Part shown: positions 35,482 to 46,600 of the stretch, piece after piece
How positions within the stretch are numbered: the stretch's first letter is position 1
How the letters are laid out: every line of letters starts with the position of its first letter
Source: Kineosporia corallincola
Lineage (GTDB): Bacteria; Actinomycetota; Actinomycetes; Actinomycetales; Kineosporiaceae
Assembly: GCF_018499875.1 (NCBI RefSeq)
Contig: NZ_JAHBAY010000017.1
Coordinates: forward strand, 62,001-126,000
DNA: 64,000 nt
Reading direction: 5' to 3'
Notes under the pieces: model-generated
Told to the model about the DNA's origin: nothing
What the model saw: the letters and a program-made list of their open reading frames with translations, nothing else
The model's database searches: none
Program-made: the position numbers and the translations under genes

Positions 35482-37200
35482 TCAGTCGCCCCGGGTGGGA
35501 TCGGTCTCGGGCAGGGCGAACACGATCAGGGCGCTGCCGTGCCCGGCGCCGAGCATGCCGGGCAGGAATCCCTCGGCCCAGCCGCCCCAGCCGACCGGCA
35601 CCGCGACGTACTGGCGGCCGTCGACGGTGTAGGTCACCGGGCTGCTGTGATGCCCGCTGCCGCACTGGAACTGCCAGAGCAGCTCACCGGTGCGGGCGTC
35701 CCAGGCGTTGAACTCGCCGGAGGGCTCACCGGCGAACACCAGGTCGCCGGCCGTGGCCAGCACGGACGCGCACATCGGGAGTTCGTTGCGCCAGCGCCAC
35801 TTCTCCTCGCCGTCGGCGTCGAAGGCGCTGATGTAGCCGACCGCCTCCTCAATGTCGACCGACACCCCGGCGCTCCAGTACGGGATGCCCTCCCGGAACT
35901 CCCGGCGGCGCCGGGCGGCGGTGGCACCGACGTCCTGGATCGGCACGTAGAACAGTTCGGTGCGAGGGCTGTACGCCGCGTGCGTCCACTCCTTGGCCCC
36001 GGCCGGCCCGGGGTAGAAGTGCACCTGCACGCCCTCCTCCTCGGGGTAGACCTTAGGCACCACCTGACCGTCGCGGCTGATCGCGCCCCAGGTGATCCGG
36101 TCGACGAAGGGCGTGATCGAGACCCGCTCCCCGTTCGTGCGGTCGAGCACGAACAGGTAGCCGTTCTTGTCGAAGTGCGCCAGCAGTTTCCGGCCGTCCC
36201 GCTCGAACAGGATGCACTCGCTCATGCTGTCGTAGTCCCACACGTCGTGCGGGGTGCACTGGTAGTGCCAGCGGATCTCACCGGCGTCCACGTCCACCGC
36301 GACGATGCTGTCGGTGTAGAGGTTGTCGCCCTCGCGCACACCGCCGTCGAAGTCCGGTGCCGGGTTGCCCGTGCCCCAGTAGAGCAGGTTGGTCGAGGGG
36401 TCGTAGGTGCCGGTCAGCCAGCAGTTCCCGCCGCCCCGGGCCCAGGCCTCGCCGTCGGCGGGCCAGGTCTCCGAGCCGGGCTCGCCCGGCTTGGGCACCA
36501 TGTAGCAGCGCCACTGGTGCTCGCCGCTGTTCAGGTCGAAGGCGTCCAGGTGGCCGCGCACCCCGAACTCGCCGCCGGAACTGCCCACGATCACCAGGTT
36601 CTTCACCACCAGCGGGGCCAGTGTGCCGCTCTCCCCGGCCCGCACGTCGCCGTAGGTGCGGTCCCACACCCGTTTTCCGGTGGTCGCGTCGAGCGCGATC
36701 ACGTGCGCGTTGGCGGTGACGAAGAAGACCTTGCCCTGGGCCACGGCCACGCCACGGTTCACGTTGCCGCAGCACAGCGACACGTCGAAGGGCACGGCAT
36801 GCTTGTACCGCCAGATCTCGGTGCCGGTCCTGGCGTCCAGGGCCCACACCCAGCCGTCCCAGCCGGACAGGAACATCACGCCGTCGACCACGATCGGGGT
36901 GGCCTCGAACGAGTAGGTGGAGGTGCCGGCGATGATGCCGCTGACGCCGGCCTGGAAGATCCAGGCCGGGCCGATCTGCTTCACGTTCCCGGTGTTGATC
37001 TGGTCCAGCGGGCTGTACCGCTGGCCGTCGTAGGTGCCGTAGTAGGTGAGCCAGTTCTGCGGCTCCGACCGGGCCTCGACAATCCGCTCGTAGTCGAGGT
37101 TCTCGGCGACCGGCGGGGCCACGTCGCCGCCGGCCACCTTGCCGCTGAGCCGTCCCTGGTCGACGGCCTCGCCGGCGTCGACGTACTCGATGTCGGTCAT
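35482..37200 (-). CDS. PQQ-dependent alcohol dehydrogenase, lanthanide-type motif
   Basis: A 572-residue eight-bladed propeller quinoprotein related to MxaF/XoxF. Adjacent cysteines (LCCGNVNRG), Glu in GSSGGEFGVRG and Asn in GTGNPAP correspond to the disulfide and metal ligands of methanol dehydrogenase. The catalytic Asp is in TPHDVWDYDS; the second Asp two residues later gives the D-Y-D pattern that marks lanthanide-binding enzymes, where calcium enzymes have Ala, Ser or Thr. No signal peptide is visible (MTDIEYVDAGEAVDQG), which is odd for this family. GGAAGGAA precedes the ATG. Substrate is an alcohol, not specified further. Confidence 0.92.
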   Translation of the reverse strand: MTDIEYVDAGEAVDQGRLSGKVAGGDVAPPVAENLDYERIVEARSEPQNWLTYYGTYDGQRYSPLDQINTGNVKQIGPAWIFQAGVSGIIAGTSTYSFEATPIVVDGVMFLSGWDGWVWALDARTGTEIWRYKHAVPFDVSLCCGNVNRGVAVAQGKVFFVTANAHVIALDATTGKRVWDRTYGDVRAGESGTLAPLVVKNLVIVGSSGGEFGVRGHLDAFDLNSGEHQWRCYMVPKPGEPGSETWPADGEAWARGGGNCWLTGTYDPSTNLLYWGTGNPAPDFDGGVREGDNLYTDSIVAVDVDAGEIRWHYQCTPHDVWDYDSMSECILFERDGRKLLAHFDKNGYLFVLDRTNGERVSITPFVDRITWGAISRDGQVVPKVYPEEEGVQVHFYPGPAGAKEWTHAAYSPRTELFYVPIQDVGATAARRRREFREGIPYWSAGVSVDIEEAVGYISAFDADGEEKWRWRNELPMCASVLATAGDLVFAGEPSGEFNAWDARTGELLWQFQCGSGHHSSPVTYTVDGRQYVAVPVGWGGWAEGFLPGMLGAGHGSALIVFALPETDPTRGD

Positions 37201-37213
37201 GACGCGTTCCTTC

Positions 37214-37675
37214 CTAGGGCCGGGGCTGGTCGGGGCGGTCCAGGCGGGCCTCCGGGGGCACGTCGCCGAGCACGACGATCGCCCCGGTCAGGCCGCGTCC
37301 CTCGTCGTTGCCCGAGGGGGAGCTGAACCAGTAGTAGCCCGGGCCGTCGAGATTCAGCGTGGCCCGGCCGCGGGAGTGGTTCACCAGCCAGATGAACTTG
37401 CGGTCGCCGTTGCTCGGCAGCAGCGCGCAGTGCGTGTTCTGGTCGTCGTTGATGATCTCCAGGTCGACGTCACCGCCGTGCGGCAGCACCAGAATGGACG
37501 GGTCCCAGCAGATCTCGTCGGGGCGTATCCGGATGGTCGCGGACATCCGGCCGTCGGCGTCCTCGCTCGCCTGGGCGATGTTGCCGGTGTTGAGCAGCCG
37601 GCCGAGAGCGGCGGTGTTCTGTGCGCCCAGTCCCAGCCGGTCCAGCAGGTCTTCCCGGTCCTCCACGGTCGTCAT
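37214..37675 (-). CDS. PQQ-associated cupredoxin-like protein (MSMEG_3727-like)
   Basis: A 153-residue protein directly upstream of the PQQ dehydrogenase, with 13 bases between them. The C-terminal ~100 residues form a cupredoxin-like strand pattern (DVDLEIINDDQNTHCALLP, RATLNLDGPGYYWFSSPSG). The usual Cys-x-n-His-x-n-Met copper triad is not obvious, so a copper site is doubtful. Neighbouring position to pqq genes matches the family I know as MSMEG_3727 PQQ-associated proteins. It may accept electrons from, or stabilise, the dehydrogenase. Confidence 0.75.
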   Translation of the reverse strand: MTTVEDREDLLDRLGLGAQNTAALGRLLNTGNIAQASEDADGRMSATIRIRPDEICWDPSILVLPHGGDVDLEIINDDQNTHCALLPSNGDRKFIWLVNHSRGRATLNLDGPGYYWFSSPSGNDEGRGLTGAIVVLGDVPPEARLDRPDQPRP

Positions 37676-37798
37676 CGACCTCAACTCCTCAAATGGGCTG
37701 CTGAGCGCGACCTTACGCCCGGGGCGCGGGGCGACCAAGGTGCCGCCGTTCGCCTGCCGGGAGCTACCGTTCACACCCGGGAACGCACCGCAGCCCGA

Positions 37799-39967
37799 TC
37801 AGGACCGGCCCAGGTCCATGACCCTGGCCCAGGCGGCGACGAAGTCCCGCACGAAGATCTCCTGGCCGTCGTCGGCGGCGTACACCTCGGCCAGGGCGCG
37901 CAGTTCCGGGTCGGCCCCGAACACCAGGTCCACCCGGCTGGCCCGCCGGCGCACCTGGCCGGACGACCGGTTCCGTCCGGTGAAAGTCGCCGAGAGGGAA
38001 CCCTTCCCGTCGTCCGGTTCCCAAACCACCGAGTCGTCGAGCAGATTGGTGAAGAAGTCGTTGGTCAGCACCCCCGGACGGGTGGTGAACGGACCCAGCT
38101 CCGGGTCGCCCACGCCGAGCACCCTCAGGCCACCCACCAGCACGGTCATCTCCGCCGCGCTGAGCGTCAGCAGAGCCGCGCGGTCTACCAGCAGGTGCTC
38201 CGCAGGACGCCGGGCCCGCCGGTCGCGGTAGTTGCGGAAACCGTCGGCGGACGGTTCCAGGGCGGCGAACGAGACCGGGTCGGTCCACTCCTGCGGGGCG
38301 TCGGCGCGGCCCGGGGTGAACGGCACCTCGATCTCCACCCCGGCGTCCCGGGCGGCCCGTTCCACGGCGGCGCACCCACCGAGCACGATCAGGTCGGCCG
38401 CCGAGATCGCGTCGTCCTGGCCGCGGATCTCCTCCAGGGCCCGCAGCACGCCGTGCAGCGTGCCGGGATCGTTGACCGGCCACCCGCGCTGCGGTTCCAG
38501 GCGCAGCCGCCCACCGTCCGAGCCGCCCCGCCGGTCGCTGTGCCGGTAGGTGGAGGCGGACGCCCAGGCGGCCGAGACCAGGTGCGGCACCGGGATCTCC
38601 AGCAGCCGCCGTCTCAGCCGGGCCAGCAGCTGCGGACCGGGTGGATCGTGGCGTGGTGCGGGCACCGGGTCCTGCCAGAGGAACGTCTCGTCCGGCACCA
38701 GCGGCCCGAGATGGCGCCTGCGTGGCCCGAGGTCGAGATGGGTCAGCTTGAACCAGGCCCGGGCGAACGCGGTGGCCAGCTGGTCCGGGTGCACCAGGAA
38801 CCGCCGGGCGATCGGCTCGTACACCGGGTCGAAGCGCAGGGCCAGGTCGGTGGTCAGGAACGTCGGGGCGTGCCGCCGGTCCGGGTCGTGGGCGTCCGGC
38901 ACGGTTCCGGCGCCCGCCCCGCCGCGCGGCACCCACTGCCACAGCCCGGCCGGGCTCAGCGCGACGTCCCACTCGAAGCCGAAAAGTGCTGTCAGATAGC
39001 TGTTGTCCCAGGTGGTCGGGGTGGGTGTCCAGGTGCCCTCCAGGCCGCTGGTGATCGTGTCGCCGGCCCGGCCCGAGCCGTGGTCACCGGGCCAGCCCAG
39101 GCCCTGGTGCTCGATCGGCGCGGCGGCGGGCTCGCGGCCCAGGTGGCGTTCCGGGTCGGCCGCGCCGTGGGTCTTGCCGAAGGTGTGGCCGCCCACGATC
39201 AGCGCCACGGTCTCCTCGTCGTCCATCGACATCCGGGCGAACGTGTCGCGGATGTCGCGGGCCGACATCACCGGGTCGGGAACCGTGTTGGGGCCTTCCG
39301 GGTTCACGTAGATCAGGCCCATCTGGTCGGCGGCCAGCGGGTTCTCCAGATCGCGGACGCCGGAGTGCCGGTCGTCGCCCAGCCAGGTGCGTTCCGGCCC
39401 CCAGTACACCGGCTCCGGGCGCAGCACCTCGGCCCGGCCGCCGGCGTAGCCCAGGGTGCGCAGGCCCATGGTCTCCAGGGCCCGGTTGCCAGCGAACACC
39501 ATCAGGTCGGCCCAGGACAGGCGGCGTCCGTACTTCTTCTTGACCGGCCACAGCAGACGCCGGGCCTTGTCCAGGTTGCGGTTGTCCGGCCAGCTGCCCA
39601 CCGGCGAGAAGCGCTGGAGGCTCGCGCTCGCCCCGCCGCGCCCGTCGTACGCCCGGTAGGTGCCCGCGCAGTGCCAGGCCATCCGCAGTATCAGCGGGCC
39701 GTAGTGGCCGAAGTCGGCGGGCCACCAGTCCTGCGACGTGGTCAGCACGGTGTCCACGTCGTCCGCCAGCTCGTCCAGGTCGATCGTGGAGAACGCCGCG
39801 GCGTAGTCGAAGTCGTCGCCGAGCGGACCCCCGCGGGGCCGGCTCAGGGCGGTCAGGTCCAGTCGGTCGGGCCACCAGTCGCGGTCGTCGGTGGACGCCC
39901 GGGGGCGCCGGTCGGGTGGGGAGGGAGGCAGTCCGAGGCCACCGCCGTTGTGCGCGCCGTCGGGCAT
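37799..39967 (-). CDS. katG: Catalase-peroxidase KatG
   Basis: A 722-residue haem enzyme that removes hydrogen peroxide. The distal site is [14 protein letters not shown] (Arg, Trp, His), the Tyr of the Met-Tyr-Trp adduct lies in [11 protein letters not shown], and the proximal His in [12 protein letters not shown]; the second, degenerate haem-less repeat follows, as expected. The start shares one base with the stop of the upstream regulator (TGATG). katG is usually next to furA; here it sits with a GAF-LytTR regulator instead. Confidence 0.96.
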   Translation of the reverse strand: MPDGAHNGGGLGLPPSPPDRRPRASTDDRDWWPDRLDLTALSRPRGGPLGDDFDYAAAFSTIDLDELADDVDTVLTTSQDWWPADFGHYGPLILRMAWHCAGTYRAYDGRGGASASLQRFSPVGSWPDNRNLDKARRLLWPVKKKYGRRLSWADLMVFAGNRALETMGLRTLGYAGGRAEVLRPEPVYWGPERTWLGDDRHSGVRDLENPLAADQMGLIYVNPEGPNTVPDPVMSARDIRDTFARMSMDDEETVALIVGGHTFGKTHGAADPERHLGREPAAAPIEHQGLGWPGDHGSGRAGDTITSGLEGTWTPTPTTWDNSYLTALFGFEWDVALSPAGLWQWVPRGGAGAGTVPDAHDPDRRHAPTFLTTDLALRFDPVYEPIARRFLVHPDQLATAFARAWFKLTHLDLGPRRRHLGPLVPDETFLWQDPVPAPRHDPPGPQLLARLRRRLLEIPVPHLVSAAWASASTYRHSDRRGGSDGGRLRLEPQRGWPVNDPGTLHGVLRALEEIRGQDDAISAADLIVLGGCAAVERAARDAGVEIEVPFTPGRADAPQEWTDPVSFAALEPSADGFRNYRDRRARRPAEHLLVDRAALLTLSAAEMTVLVGGLRVLGVGDPELGPFTTRPGVLTNDFFTNLLDDSVVWEPDDGKGSLSATFTGRNRSSGQVRRRASRVDLVFGADPELRALAEVYAADDGQEIFVRDFVAAWARVMDLGRS

Positions 39968-41385
39968 CAGAAGTCCAGGGCGCGGCGCACGGCCGGGGCG
40001 TTGCGGCGGGAGACCGGTACCGTCTCCTCGCCGTCCATGATCAGGAAAAGCTCACCGCCGCGCCCGCGTTCGACCTCCCGCACCCGGCCGAGGTTGACCA
40101 CGTACTGCCGGTGCACGCGCAGGAACCCGGCCGCGGCGAGCTCGCCGCCGAGCCGGTCCAGGCTCGGTGAGGCGGCCCGCAGGCGTCCCTGGTCGGTCGA
40201 GAGCCACACGTCGTTCCCGTCCGACTCGGCGGAGCGGATCTCCGGCGGGCGCAGCAGCACCATCCGGTTGTCGCGGGTGGCGACCACCCGGCGCGTCGCC
40301 GCCGGGCCGGCCTGTCCCGGGCGCTCGGGCTGCTCGGGCATCGGGGCGGCGTCGCAGGCACCGAACCGGACCAGGTGCCCGATCAGGTGACGGGCCAGGA
40401 ACACGGGACGCACGACGACCGGCGTCGGGTCGGCGGTGAGGTGGGTGAACACCTGGGTGGACCCGACCCAGTCCGGGTTGCGGGCCGCCTGCGAGCTGGC
40501 GTAGCGGATGGCGCCGATCAGTTGCGGCAGGCCGGGATTCCAGCGCACGGTGGGGTCCAGGGCCGGGGTCGCGGCGGGCACACCCATCAGCACGCTCGCG
40601 CTCTCGTCGGCGATCACCACCTTGCCGGCCGTGTCCATCGCGGCCAGGGACCCGGTGGAGGAGGCGCGGGCCTGGGTGTACGCGGCGACCAGCTCACCGC
40701 CGCTGGTGCGGGCGCGCCGGCGCAGCTGGCCCTGGGTGGTGGACGCCGCGTTGGTCAGCCAGCTGCCCGCGTACGAGGGCAGCTGACTGCGCCAGCAGGA
40801 GATGTTGAGGACGGCGATGGGCTCGCGACTGACCACGTCGCGCACCGCGATCCCGGCGCAGGTCCAGTCGTGGAAGGCCTGGCACCAGTGCTCGGCGCCG
40901 CGCACCAGCACCGGGCCGTGCGCCTCCAGCGCCATGCCCATGCCGTTGGTGCCGGCCGCGGCCTCGGACCAGCAGAACCAGGGGGCCAGGTTGGCCTCCG
41001 CGGCCCGGGCCAGCGTGGCCGCATCGCCCCACTCGGCCAGGATGCGGCCGGTGGAGTCGGTGACGGTGAGCACGCCACCGGCGAAGCCGACGTCCTGGGC
41101 GACCGCCGCCGCCCGGAAGCCGAGCTCGGCGAACACCCCGTCGTGCTCGGGCGTGTGCTGGATCTCGGCCATGGCGACCGGGGCCTCGGTGAGTTGCGGG
41201 TCGACCCGGTATCTCTCCCGGCAGCGGTGCCAGGAGATGGCCACCTCGGGCCGGACGCCGAGCACCTGGTCGTCGCCCCGGACGAAGCGTTCCCAGGCGT
41301 CGTACACGGTGTCCGCATGGCCGGCCGTCGCCGGCCGGTCGCGCTGCTGCCCAACATTCACTGTGGAGAACCGCCTTTGGTCCAT
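39967..41385 (-). CDS. GAF and LytTR domain transcriptional regulator
   Basis: A 472-residue regulator. The N-terminal part (residues ~30-220) resembles AcoR-type sensors with a GAF fold ([54 protein letters not shown]). The C-terminal ~100 residues are a LytTR DNA-binding domain ([40 protein letters not shown]). No sigma-54 ATPase is present. I use ATG 41385; a GTG at 41361 is possible. It is coupled to katG by a one-base overlap and probably controls it, sensing an unknown small molecule. Confidence 0.85.
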   Translation of the reverse strand: MDQRRFSTVNVGQQRDRPATAGHADTVYDAWERFVRGDDQVLGVRPEVAISWHRCRERYRVDPQLTEAPVAMAEIQHTPEHDGVFAELGFRAAAVAQDVGFAGGVLTVTDSTGRILAEWGDAATLARAAEANLAPWFCWSEAAAGTNGMGMALEAHGPVLVRGAEHWCQAFHDWTCAGIAVRDVVSREPIAVLNISCWRSQLPSYAGSWLTNAASTTQGQLRRRARTSGGELVAAYTQARASSTGSLAAMDTAGKVVIADESASVLMGVPAATPALDPTVRWNPGLPQLIGAIRYASSQAARNPDWVGSTQVFTHLTADPTPVVVRPVFLARHLIGHLVRFGACDAAPMPEQPERPGQAGPAATRRVVATRDNRMVLLRPPEIRSAESDGNDVWLSTDQGRLRAASPSLDRLGGELAAAGFLRVHRQYVVNLGRVREVERGRGGELFLIMDGEETVPVSRRNAPAVRRALDF

Positions 41386-41557
41386 CCGGTTTGTCGGCCG
41401 TGTCACGGGGGACTTCCCCACTGTAGGTACGCGGGTCGGGGTTGGCCACCCTCGTCCCGGCGGTCCCGGGCCGCTCCGGACCGCTCTGGGACCGATCTGA
41501 GGCAGGATCGGACCGGGCGCACCTGACGGCCCGACCTCCGGACGAAGGGCAACGACC

Positions 41558-42415
41558 GTGATCAGACGACTCGCCTGGGTCTCCGCGACCGGCGCACGCG
41601 GACTGGACGAGGACGAGGACCTGGCGGTGCCGGCTCTGCGGCGGGCGGGCGTCGAGGTGGACGTGGTGGTGTGGGACGACCCGCGGGTCGCCTGGGGCAC
41701 CTACGACCGGGTGGTGCTGCGCTCCACCTGGGACTACACCCAGCGGCTGGAGCCGTTCCTGGCCTGGCTGGAGACCGTCGCCGCGGTGACCGACCTGCGC
41801 AACCCGGTGCCGATGCTGCGCTGGAGCATGGACAAGCACTACCTGGCCGACCTGGAGCGGGCCGGGGTGCCGATCACGCCCACCGGGTTCGCCGAGCCGG
41901 GGGAGCTGCCGGTGTTCCCGGCCGGCGAGTTCGTGGTGAAACCGGCCGTGGGGGCGGGCAGCCGGGACGCCGCCGGGTACGGCGACCAGGAGCACGACCT
42001 GGCCCTGGCGCACGTGCGCAAGCTGCACGAGCAGGGCGTGTCCGTGCTGGTGCAGCCGCTGCTGGGGTCGGTGGCCGAGCACGGGGAGTGGCCGATGGTG
42101 TTCCTCGGCGGGCGTTTCAGCCACGGTGCGAACAAGCGCGTCACGCTGCCGCGCGGGGGCGTGGTCGAGACCCTGTTCGCCCCGGAGACCAGCGTGTCGC
42201 ACACCGCGGACGCGGCGCAGCTGGCGGTCGCCCGGCGGGCCGTCGACCTGGTGACGCGGCGCTTCGGGGTGCCCACCTACGCCCGGGTGGACCTGGTGCG
42301 CGACGACCGGGGGGAGCCGGTGGTGCTGGAGCTGGAACTGGTCGAGCCGTCGCTGTTCCTGCCCTACGCGGGGCCGGAGGCGGTGACGAATCTGGTTGCG
42401 GCGCTGGGAGGCTGA
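41558..42415 (+). CDS. ATP-grasp ligase, DcsG-like
   Basis: A 285-residue ATP-grasp protein. The N-terminal VDVVVWDDPRVAWGTYDRVVLRSTWDY pattern and the central FVVKPAVGAGSRDAAGY and VLVQPLLGSVAEHGEWPMVFLGG segments match the group that contains the D-cycloserine cyclo-ligase DcsG; metal-binding ELELVEPSLFL is near the end. The reaction should join a carboxylate to an amine via acyl phosphate. It is single, divergent from the LytTR regulator, with about 170 bases between. The following 292 bases to 42707 show no gene. Confidence 0.8.
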   Translation: MIRRLAWVSATGARGLDEDEDLAVPALRRAGVEVDVVVWDDPRVAWGTYDRVVLRSTWDYTQRLEPFLAWLETVAAVTDLRNPVPMLRWSMDKHYLADLERAGVPITPTGFAEPGELPVFPAGEFVVKPAVGAGSRDAAGYGDQEHDLALAHVRKLHEQGVSVLVQPLLGSVAEHGEWPMVFLGGRFSHGANKRVTLPRGGVVETLFAPETSVSHTADAAQLAVARRAVDLVTRRFGVPTYARVDLVRDDRGEPVVLELELVEPSLFLPYAGPEAVTNLVAALGG

Positions 42416-42707
42416 CGGTTCGCCCAGGTGACCTGGACACGGGATCAGGGAAAGCCGGCCAACGGGATGTCGGGAGAGGCCGGTACGGGGTGCTGAAGCA
42501 TGGGACCGTCACTTTCGCGATGCGGAAGCCCGACCCGTGTCATTCGGCTGGAAGGTATCGCGCCTGAACCGGGAACGTCCGTGCCCTGTTCCCGGCGCTC
42601 GCACGTCGGGCGCGGCCGGGCGGCCCGGTGTGCCGTCGTCCGTGCCTGTGTCACATGCGGTGGGAACGGGGATGTCGTCCTCGCGAATGTCCATCCGGCA
42701 ATGGGAA

Positions 42708-43559
42708 TTACAGGGTGGGCATCGGGGATCGGCCGGCCAGGACGTCGTCCGCGTGCTCCCGCAGCGGGCGGTCGTGGCCGAAGGCGGCGGCGCGCAGCAG
42801 GTCCAGGGCGTCGCCGAACGGCACCCGGTGGGTGCGCATGATCAGGTTCTGCGCCTGCCAGACCCGCGAGCGGTGCCGCAGGGCGCGGTCCTGGAGCAGA
42901 CGCAGGCCGGCCTCGTCGTCCTGGAGCCCGGTCAGCAGCCGGCGGGCGATCTCGGTGGCGACGGCAGCCGCGGCCGGCTCGTCGTCGAGGGGGCCGGTCG
43001 TGCGGCGGTAGAGCCTGAGCGCGCCGATCGGCCGGGCTGTTCCGCCCGCGCTCGTGGCTGTGCTCGTGGCCGGGGTCAGGGTTGTGCTCGTGGCCGGGAC
43101 CGGGGCCGGGCTCAGGGGGAACGCGAAGACGGCGCGGTAGGGCGCGATTTCGGGAAGCATGGCGGTGTAGAGCGGCCAGGAGTTCCGGGCCCCGGGGGCG
43201 GAGATGTCCGGAATCAGTTCGGGGTGGCGGGTGCTCGTGGTCAGGCAGGGGCCGTCGCCGATGCCGAAGTGGAACTCCTCGGCGCGGGCGGCGTGCGGGT
43301 CGCTCACGGCGACCGGCACGGAGACCGACGGGCCGTGGAACACACAGATCGCGGCGGCGTCGACGTTCAGGGCGTCGCGGGCGGCCAGACAGAGGGAGTC
43401 CGGCAGGCCGAGGGGGTTCGACGGGTTGACGGGGTCCGGTGAGCCCGGGGTTCCGGACGTCGTCGGCCAGTCGCTGGTCAGTGCCCCGAACCTGGCCAGC
43501 ACGGCCTGGACCCGGTCCAGGCCGTGCGGCAGGTCGGAGGTGGGGTGGGGGTCGAACAC
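42708..43559 (-). CDS. GAF-ANTAR domain protein
   Basis: A 283-residue cytoplasmic regulator. A GAF domain spans residues ~30-190 (LGLPDSLCLAARDALNVDAAAICV, FGIGDGPCLTTS), interrupted by a Thr/Ala-rich insertion, and the C-terminal ANTAR three-helix RNA-binding domain includes ALRHRSRVWQAQNLIMRTH and FGDALDLLRAAAFGH. ANTAR proteins bind paired RNA hexaloops to prevent termination. GTG 43559 has GGGAG four bases upstream. Confidence 0.85.
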   Translation of the reverse strand: MFDPHPTSDLPHGLDRVQAVLARFGALTSDWPTTSGTPGSPDPVNPSNPLGLPDSLCLAARDALNVDAAAICVFHGPSVSVPVAVSDPHAARAEEFHFGIGDGPCLTTSTRHPELIPDISAPGARNSWPLYTAMLPEIAPYRAVFAFPLSPAPVPATSTTLTPATSTATSAGGTARPIGALRLYRRTTGPLDDEPAAAAVATEIARRLLTGLQDDEAGLRLLQDRALRHRSRVWQAQNLIMRTHRVPFGDALDLLRAAAFGHDRPLREHADDVLAGRSPMPTL

Positions 43560-43699
43560 GGTGCTCCCTGAACGGGGCCGGGGGCAGGGGCTGTCTCCCT
43601 GACCGATCACCGGCCGGATCCGGCCATCCTGGGCCAGTTTTCCGGCGGTGGCGACTCGTGCCGCCCCCGGCCGCCCTTATCGTCCCTTTCGGTACGACA

Positions 43700-46600
43700 T
43701 CAGCGCAGCGCCGCCAGACGCGAGCGCACCGTGCGTAGCTGGTCCAGCCGGCGTTCGTAACCGCCGCCGAGCACCAACAGGGCGAGGCCGACGACGGCCG
43801 CCCACGCCCACAGGGGAACCGTCTCGCCGACGGTCCGCATCCACGGCGACAACAGCATCAGGGCCTCGACCACCAGCGCCGCCGCGCCCAGCACCAGCGG
43901 GGCCTGGAGACGCTTCCACGCGCCGGCGACCGCCGTCACCGCCGCCAGCAGCAGCACCAGGAAGGGGCGGGCGTCCGGACCCGGCGTGCCGGCCAGACCG
44001 CACCAGACCCCGGGCACCAGCGAGAACGCCAGTCCGGGCGCGAATGCGATCCAGGAGACCGGCCAGGCGTCCCCGGGGTTCGGGCCACCGGGACGCCCGG
44101 AACCGGTGAGACGCCCGGAACCGGCCGGGCCTTCGCCACGTTCCAGCCGCTGGAACCGGTCCACCCCGTGGGCCAGGAGGATCACGGCGGCGGGGAGGGT
44201 CCAGGCCTCCAGGGTGCTCAGGGAGATCTGGAACTCGTAGTTGATGTCCCGGTTCACCCGCAGCAGCGCCGTGGCCGCCGCGGTCACCGCGGCGGACAGC
44301 ATGAGCGGGCGCAGCACCCGCGGGTCACGGCCCGCGCGGATCAGCAGCAGCCCGCCCCCGACCACCACGGCCGAGAGGGCCAGCAGGGCGACCGGGCGCG
44401 CCGTCTCCTCGCGCAGCCCGGCCGCGATCACGCTCGGTACCAGCACGAAGTGCACCGGGCGCAGGCTGAACGGCTGCGAGGAGTCCCGGCGGCGCGACCA
44501 GAACTGCACGCCGAGCAGGACCAGGGCGGGCGGCACGGTGTAGGCCTCGACGAGGCCGACCTCGGCGTCCGCCAGCCGGGTCCAGCTGGAGGCGGTGAGC
44601 AGAATCCCGGCGAGCCAGCCGAGCTGCTGACGTCCGGGGGTCAGGGTGATCGCGGTGGCGCAGACCCCGACGATCAGCAGCACCAGCCAGAGCCGGTCGC
44701 CCGGGCCCGGGACGAAGGCGTGCGAGACGGCCATCGCCCCGGTCACCATCAGCCCGGTCTCGGCGCCGAGCCGGCGATCCCGGTAGGCCGGGGCGGCACC
44801 GGGACCGGCCAGCACCAGCACCGTGACGACGGCGGTCGCCGCCGCGGCGGCCAGGGCCCAGACCATGCCCCGGGTCGCCTCGTCGCCGTCCGCGAGCGCC
44901 CGCACCAGCGACCAGGCCAGCACCGCCAGCAGCGGTGCCGAGACCGCGGCCGCGATCGGCGCGAGCACCGGAAGCGTCCGCGAGACCACCGGCCGCACCA
45001 GCAGGGCCGTGCCGGCGGCGACCAGCAGCGCAGCCGCCAGCAGCGTGGGCAGGGGCCAGGTGGGGCCGTCGCCGGGTGAGGTGGTGGTGGTCAGCGCGGC
45101 CAGGAGCACCGCGAGACCGGGCACGGCGGCCGCGAACCGGTCGGCGCCGCTCCACTCGGCCCGGCCCGCAGCCGCGGCCGGCAAGGGCAGGCGGGGCAAG
45201 GGCAGGCGGGGCGAGGGCAGGCGGGGCAAGGGCAGGCGGGGCAAGGGCAGGCGCGGCACCGTGAGCAGGAGGCCCGAGGTCAGGGCGCCGATCAGGGCGG
45301 CCCAGATCAGCGGCGTGCCGATGACCCCGCCCGACCCGACCCCGCCCGACCAGCCCGTGCCCGACCAGCCCGTGCCCGACCCGGCGCCGGCCTGCCCGGC
45401 CAGCACGGCGACGGCCGCCGGCCAGGCGCATCCGGCCAGCAGGGCGAGCGCGCCCCGGCCCAGCTGAGCGTCCTGGTCGGTGCCGGTGATCCGGCGCCGG
45501 GCCGCGAGCAGGGCCAGGGCCGCCAGGACGGTGACCGCGCCGGGCAGTTCCTCGGTGACCCAGGCCAGGGTGGCGCCGAGCACGCCGGTCAGGCCGGCGG
45601 TGATCCACAGCAGACCGGCGATCCGGCTCCCGGCCCTGCGCACCGCGATCGCGGAGGCCACGGCGGACAACAGGATCAGGGCCACCACGCTCGTGACGAC
45701 CGCGGCCGACGGGGCCAGCACCAGCAGTGCGGCGGCACCCGCCAGCAGTGCCGGCGGGGTGGTCCGCAGCAGGTCGCGCACGCGGCGTGGCCAGGGCCGG
45801 CCGGCTCCGGCGGCCCAGGCGGTTGCGGCCAGCACGGCCAGGCAGCCGAGGGCCACCAGCCACAGCTGGGTCGTGTCGGAGTGCGTCACACCGACGTGGT
45901 CGACGCGGGTGCCCGCCCGGTTGCTGCGGGGTTCGTCCAGCACCGGGCGAAGCAACGCCCAGGCGGCGAGCAGCAGGCCGGGCACGGCGACCAGCGCGGT
46001 GGCCGCGAACGCCCCGGCGGCCAGGGCGGTGCGGCGCAGGGCGGCGGCGGGCGCCGGGGTGAGCCGGGAGGCCGCGACCAGCACCAGACCGGCCAGCAGC
46101 GTCACCGGGATCAGCCCGGTGATGCCGGGGATCCCGGAGGTGATCGTCAGGTCGACGCCCGCCACCAGACCCGTCGCGACCGCCAGGACGCCGGTGGCCA
46201 GCGACCAGCCCCGGTTCACCGGCAGCCCGGCATCGCGATCGGCCCAGGTCTGCGCGGCGGTGAGCAGCGTGACCGCGAGGGTCCCGGCTACGGCGAGATG
46301 CTCGAGGGACAGCCCGAACCAGGCCACCCCGGCCGCCGCGACCAGCATCCCGGCGGCCGTCCCCCGTGCCAGCACACGCTCGGTCCACCAGCCCGCGGGC
46401 AGGGTGCGCCGTAGCAGGGCGAGCGCGGAACCGGCCAGCGGACCCAGCACCCAGGCCAGGTCGGTCGTGCCGTCGAACGCACCGGGCACCAGGAAGAACG
46501 GGCCGAGCGGTAGCAGCACCGCCGCCGCGTGGGTGCCTGCCCGCACCTGCCGGAGCCGCCCCCAGCCCCCGACCAGGAGCCCGGCGGCCAGCAGGGTGGC

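Noticed and set aside
33853-37326. A 1,157-codon plus-strand frame over the pqq genes
   Set aside because: Antisense to pqqA-D and the PQQ dehydrogenase, whose families are certain; its composition is not protein-like.
37139-40390. A 1,083-codon plus-strand frame over katG
   Set aside because: Antisense shadow of katG and the cupredoxin-like gene with no domain resemblance.
45180-45254. Possible CRISPR-like repeat
   Set aside because: Units are contiguous without spacers and lie within a coding frame.
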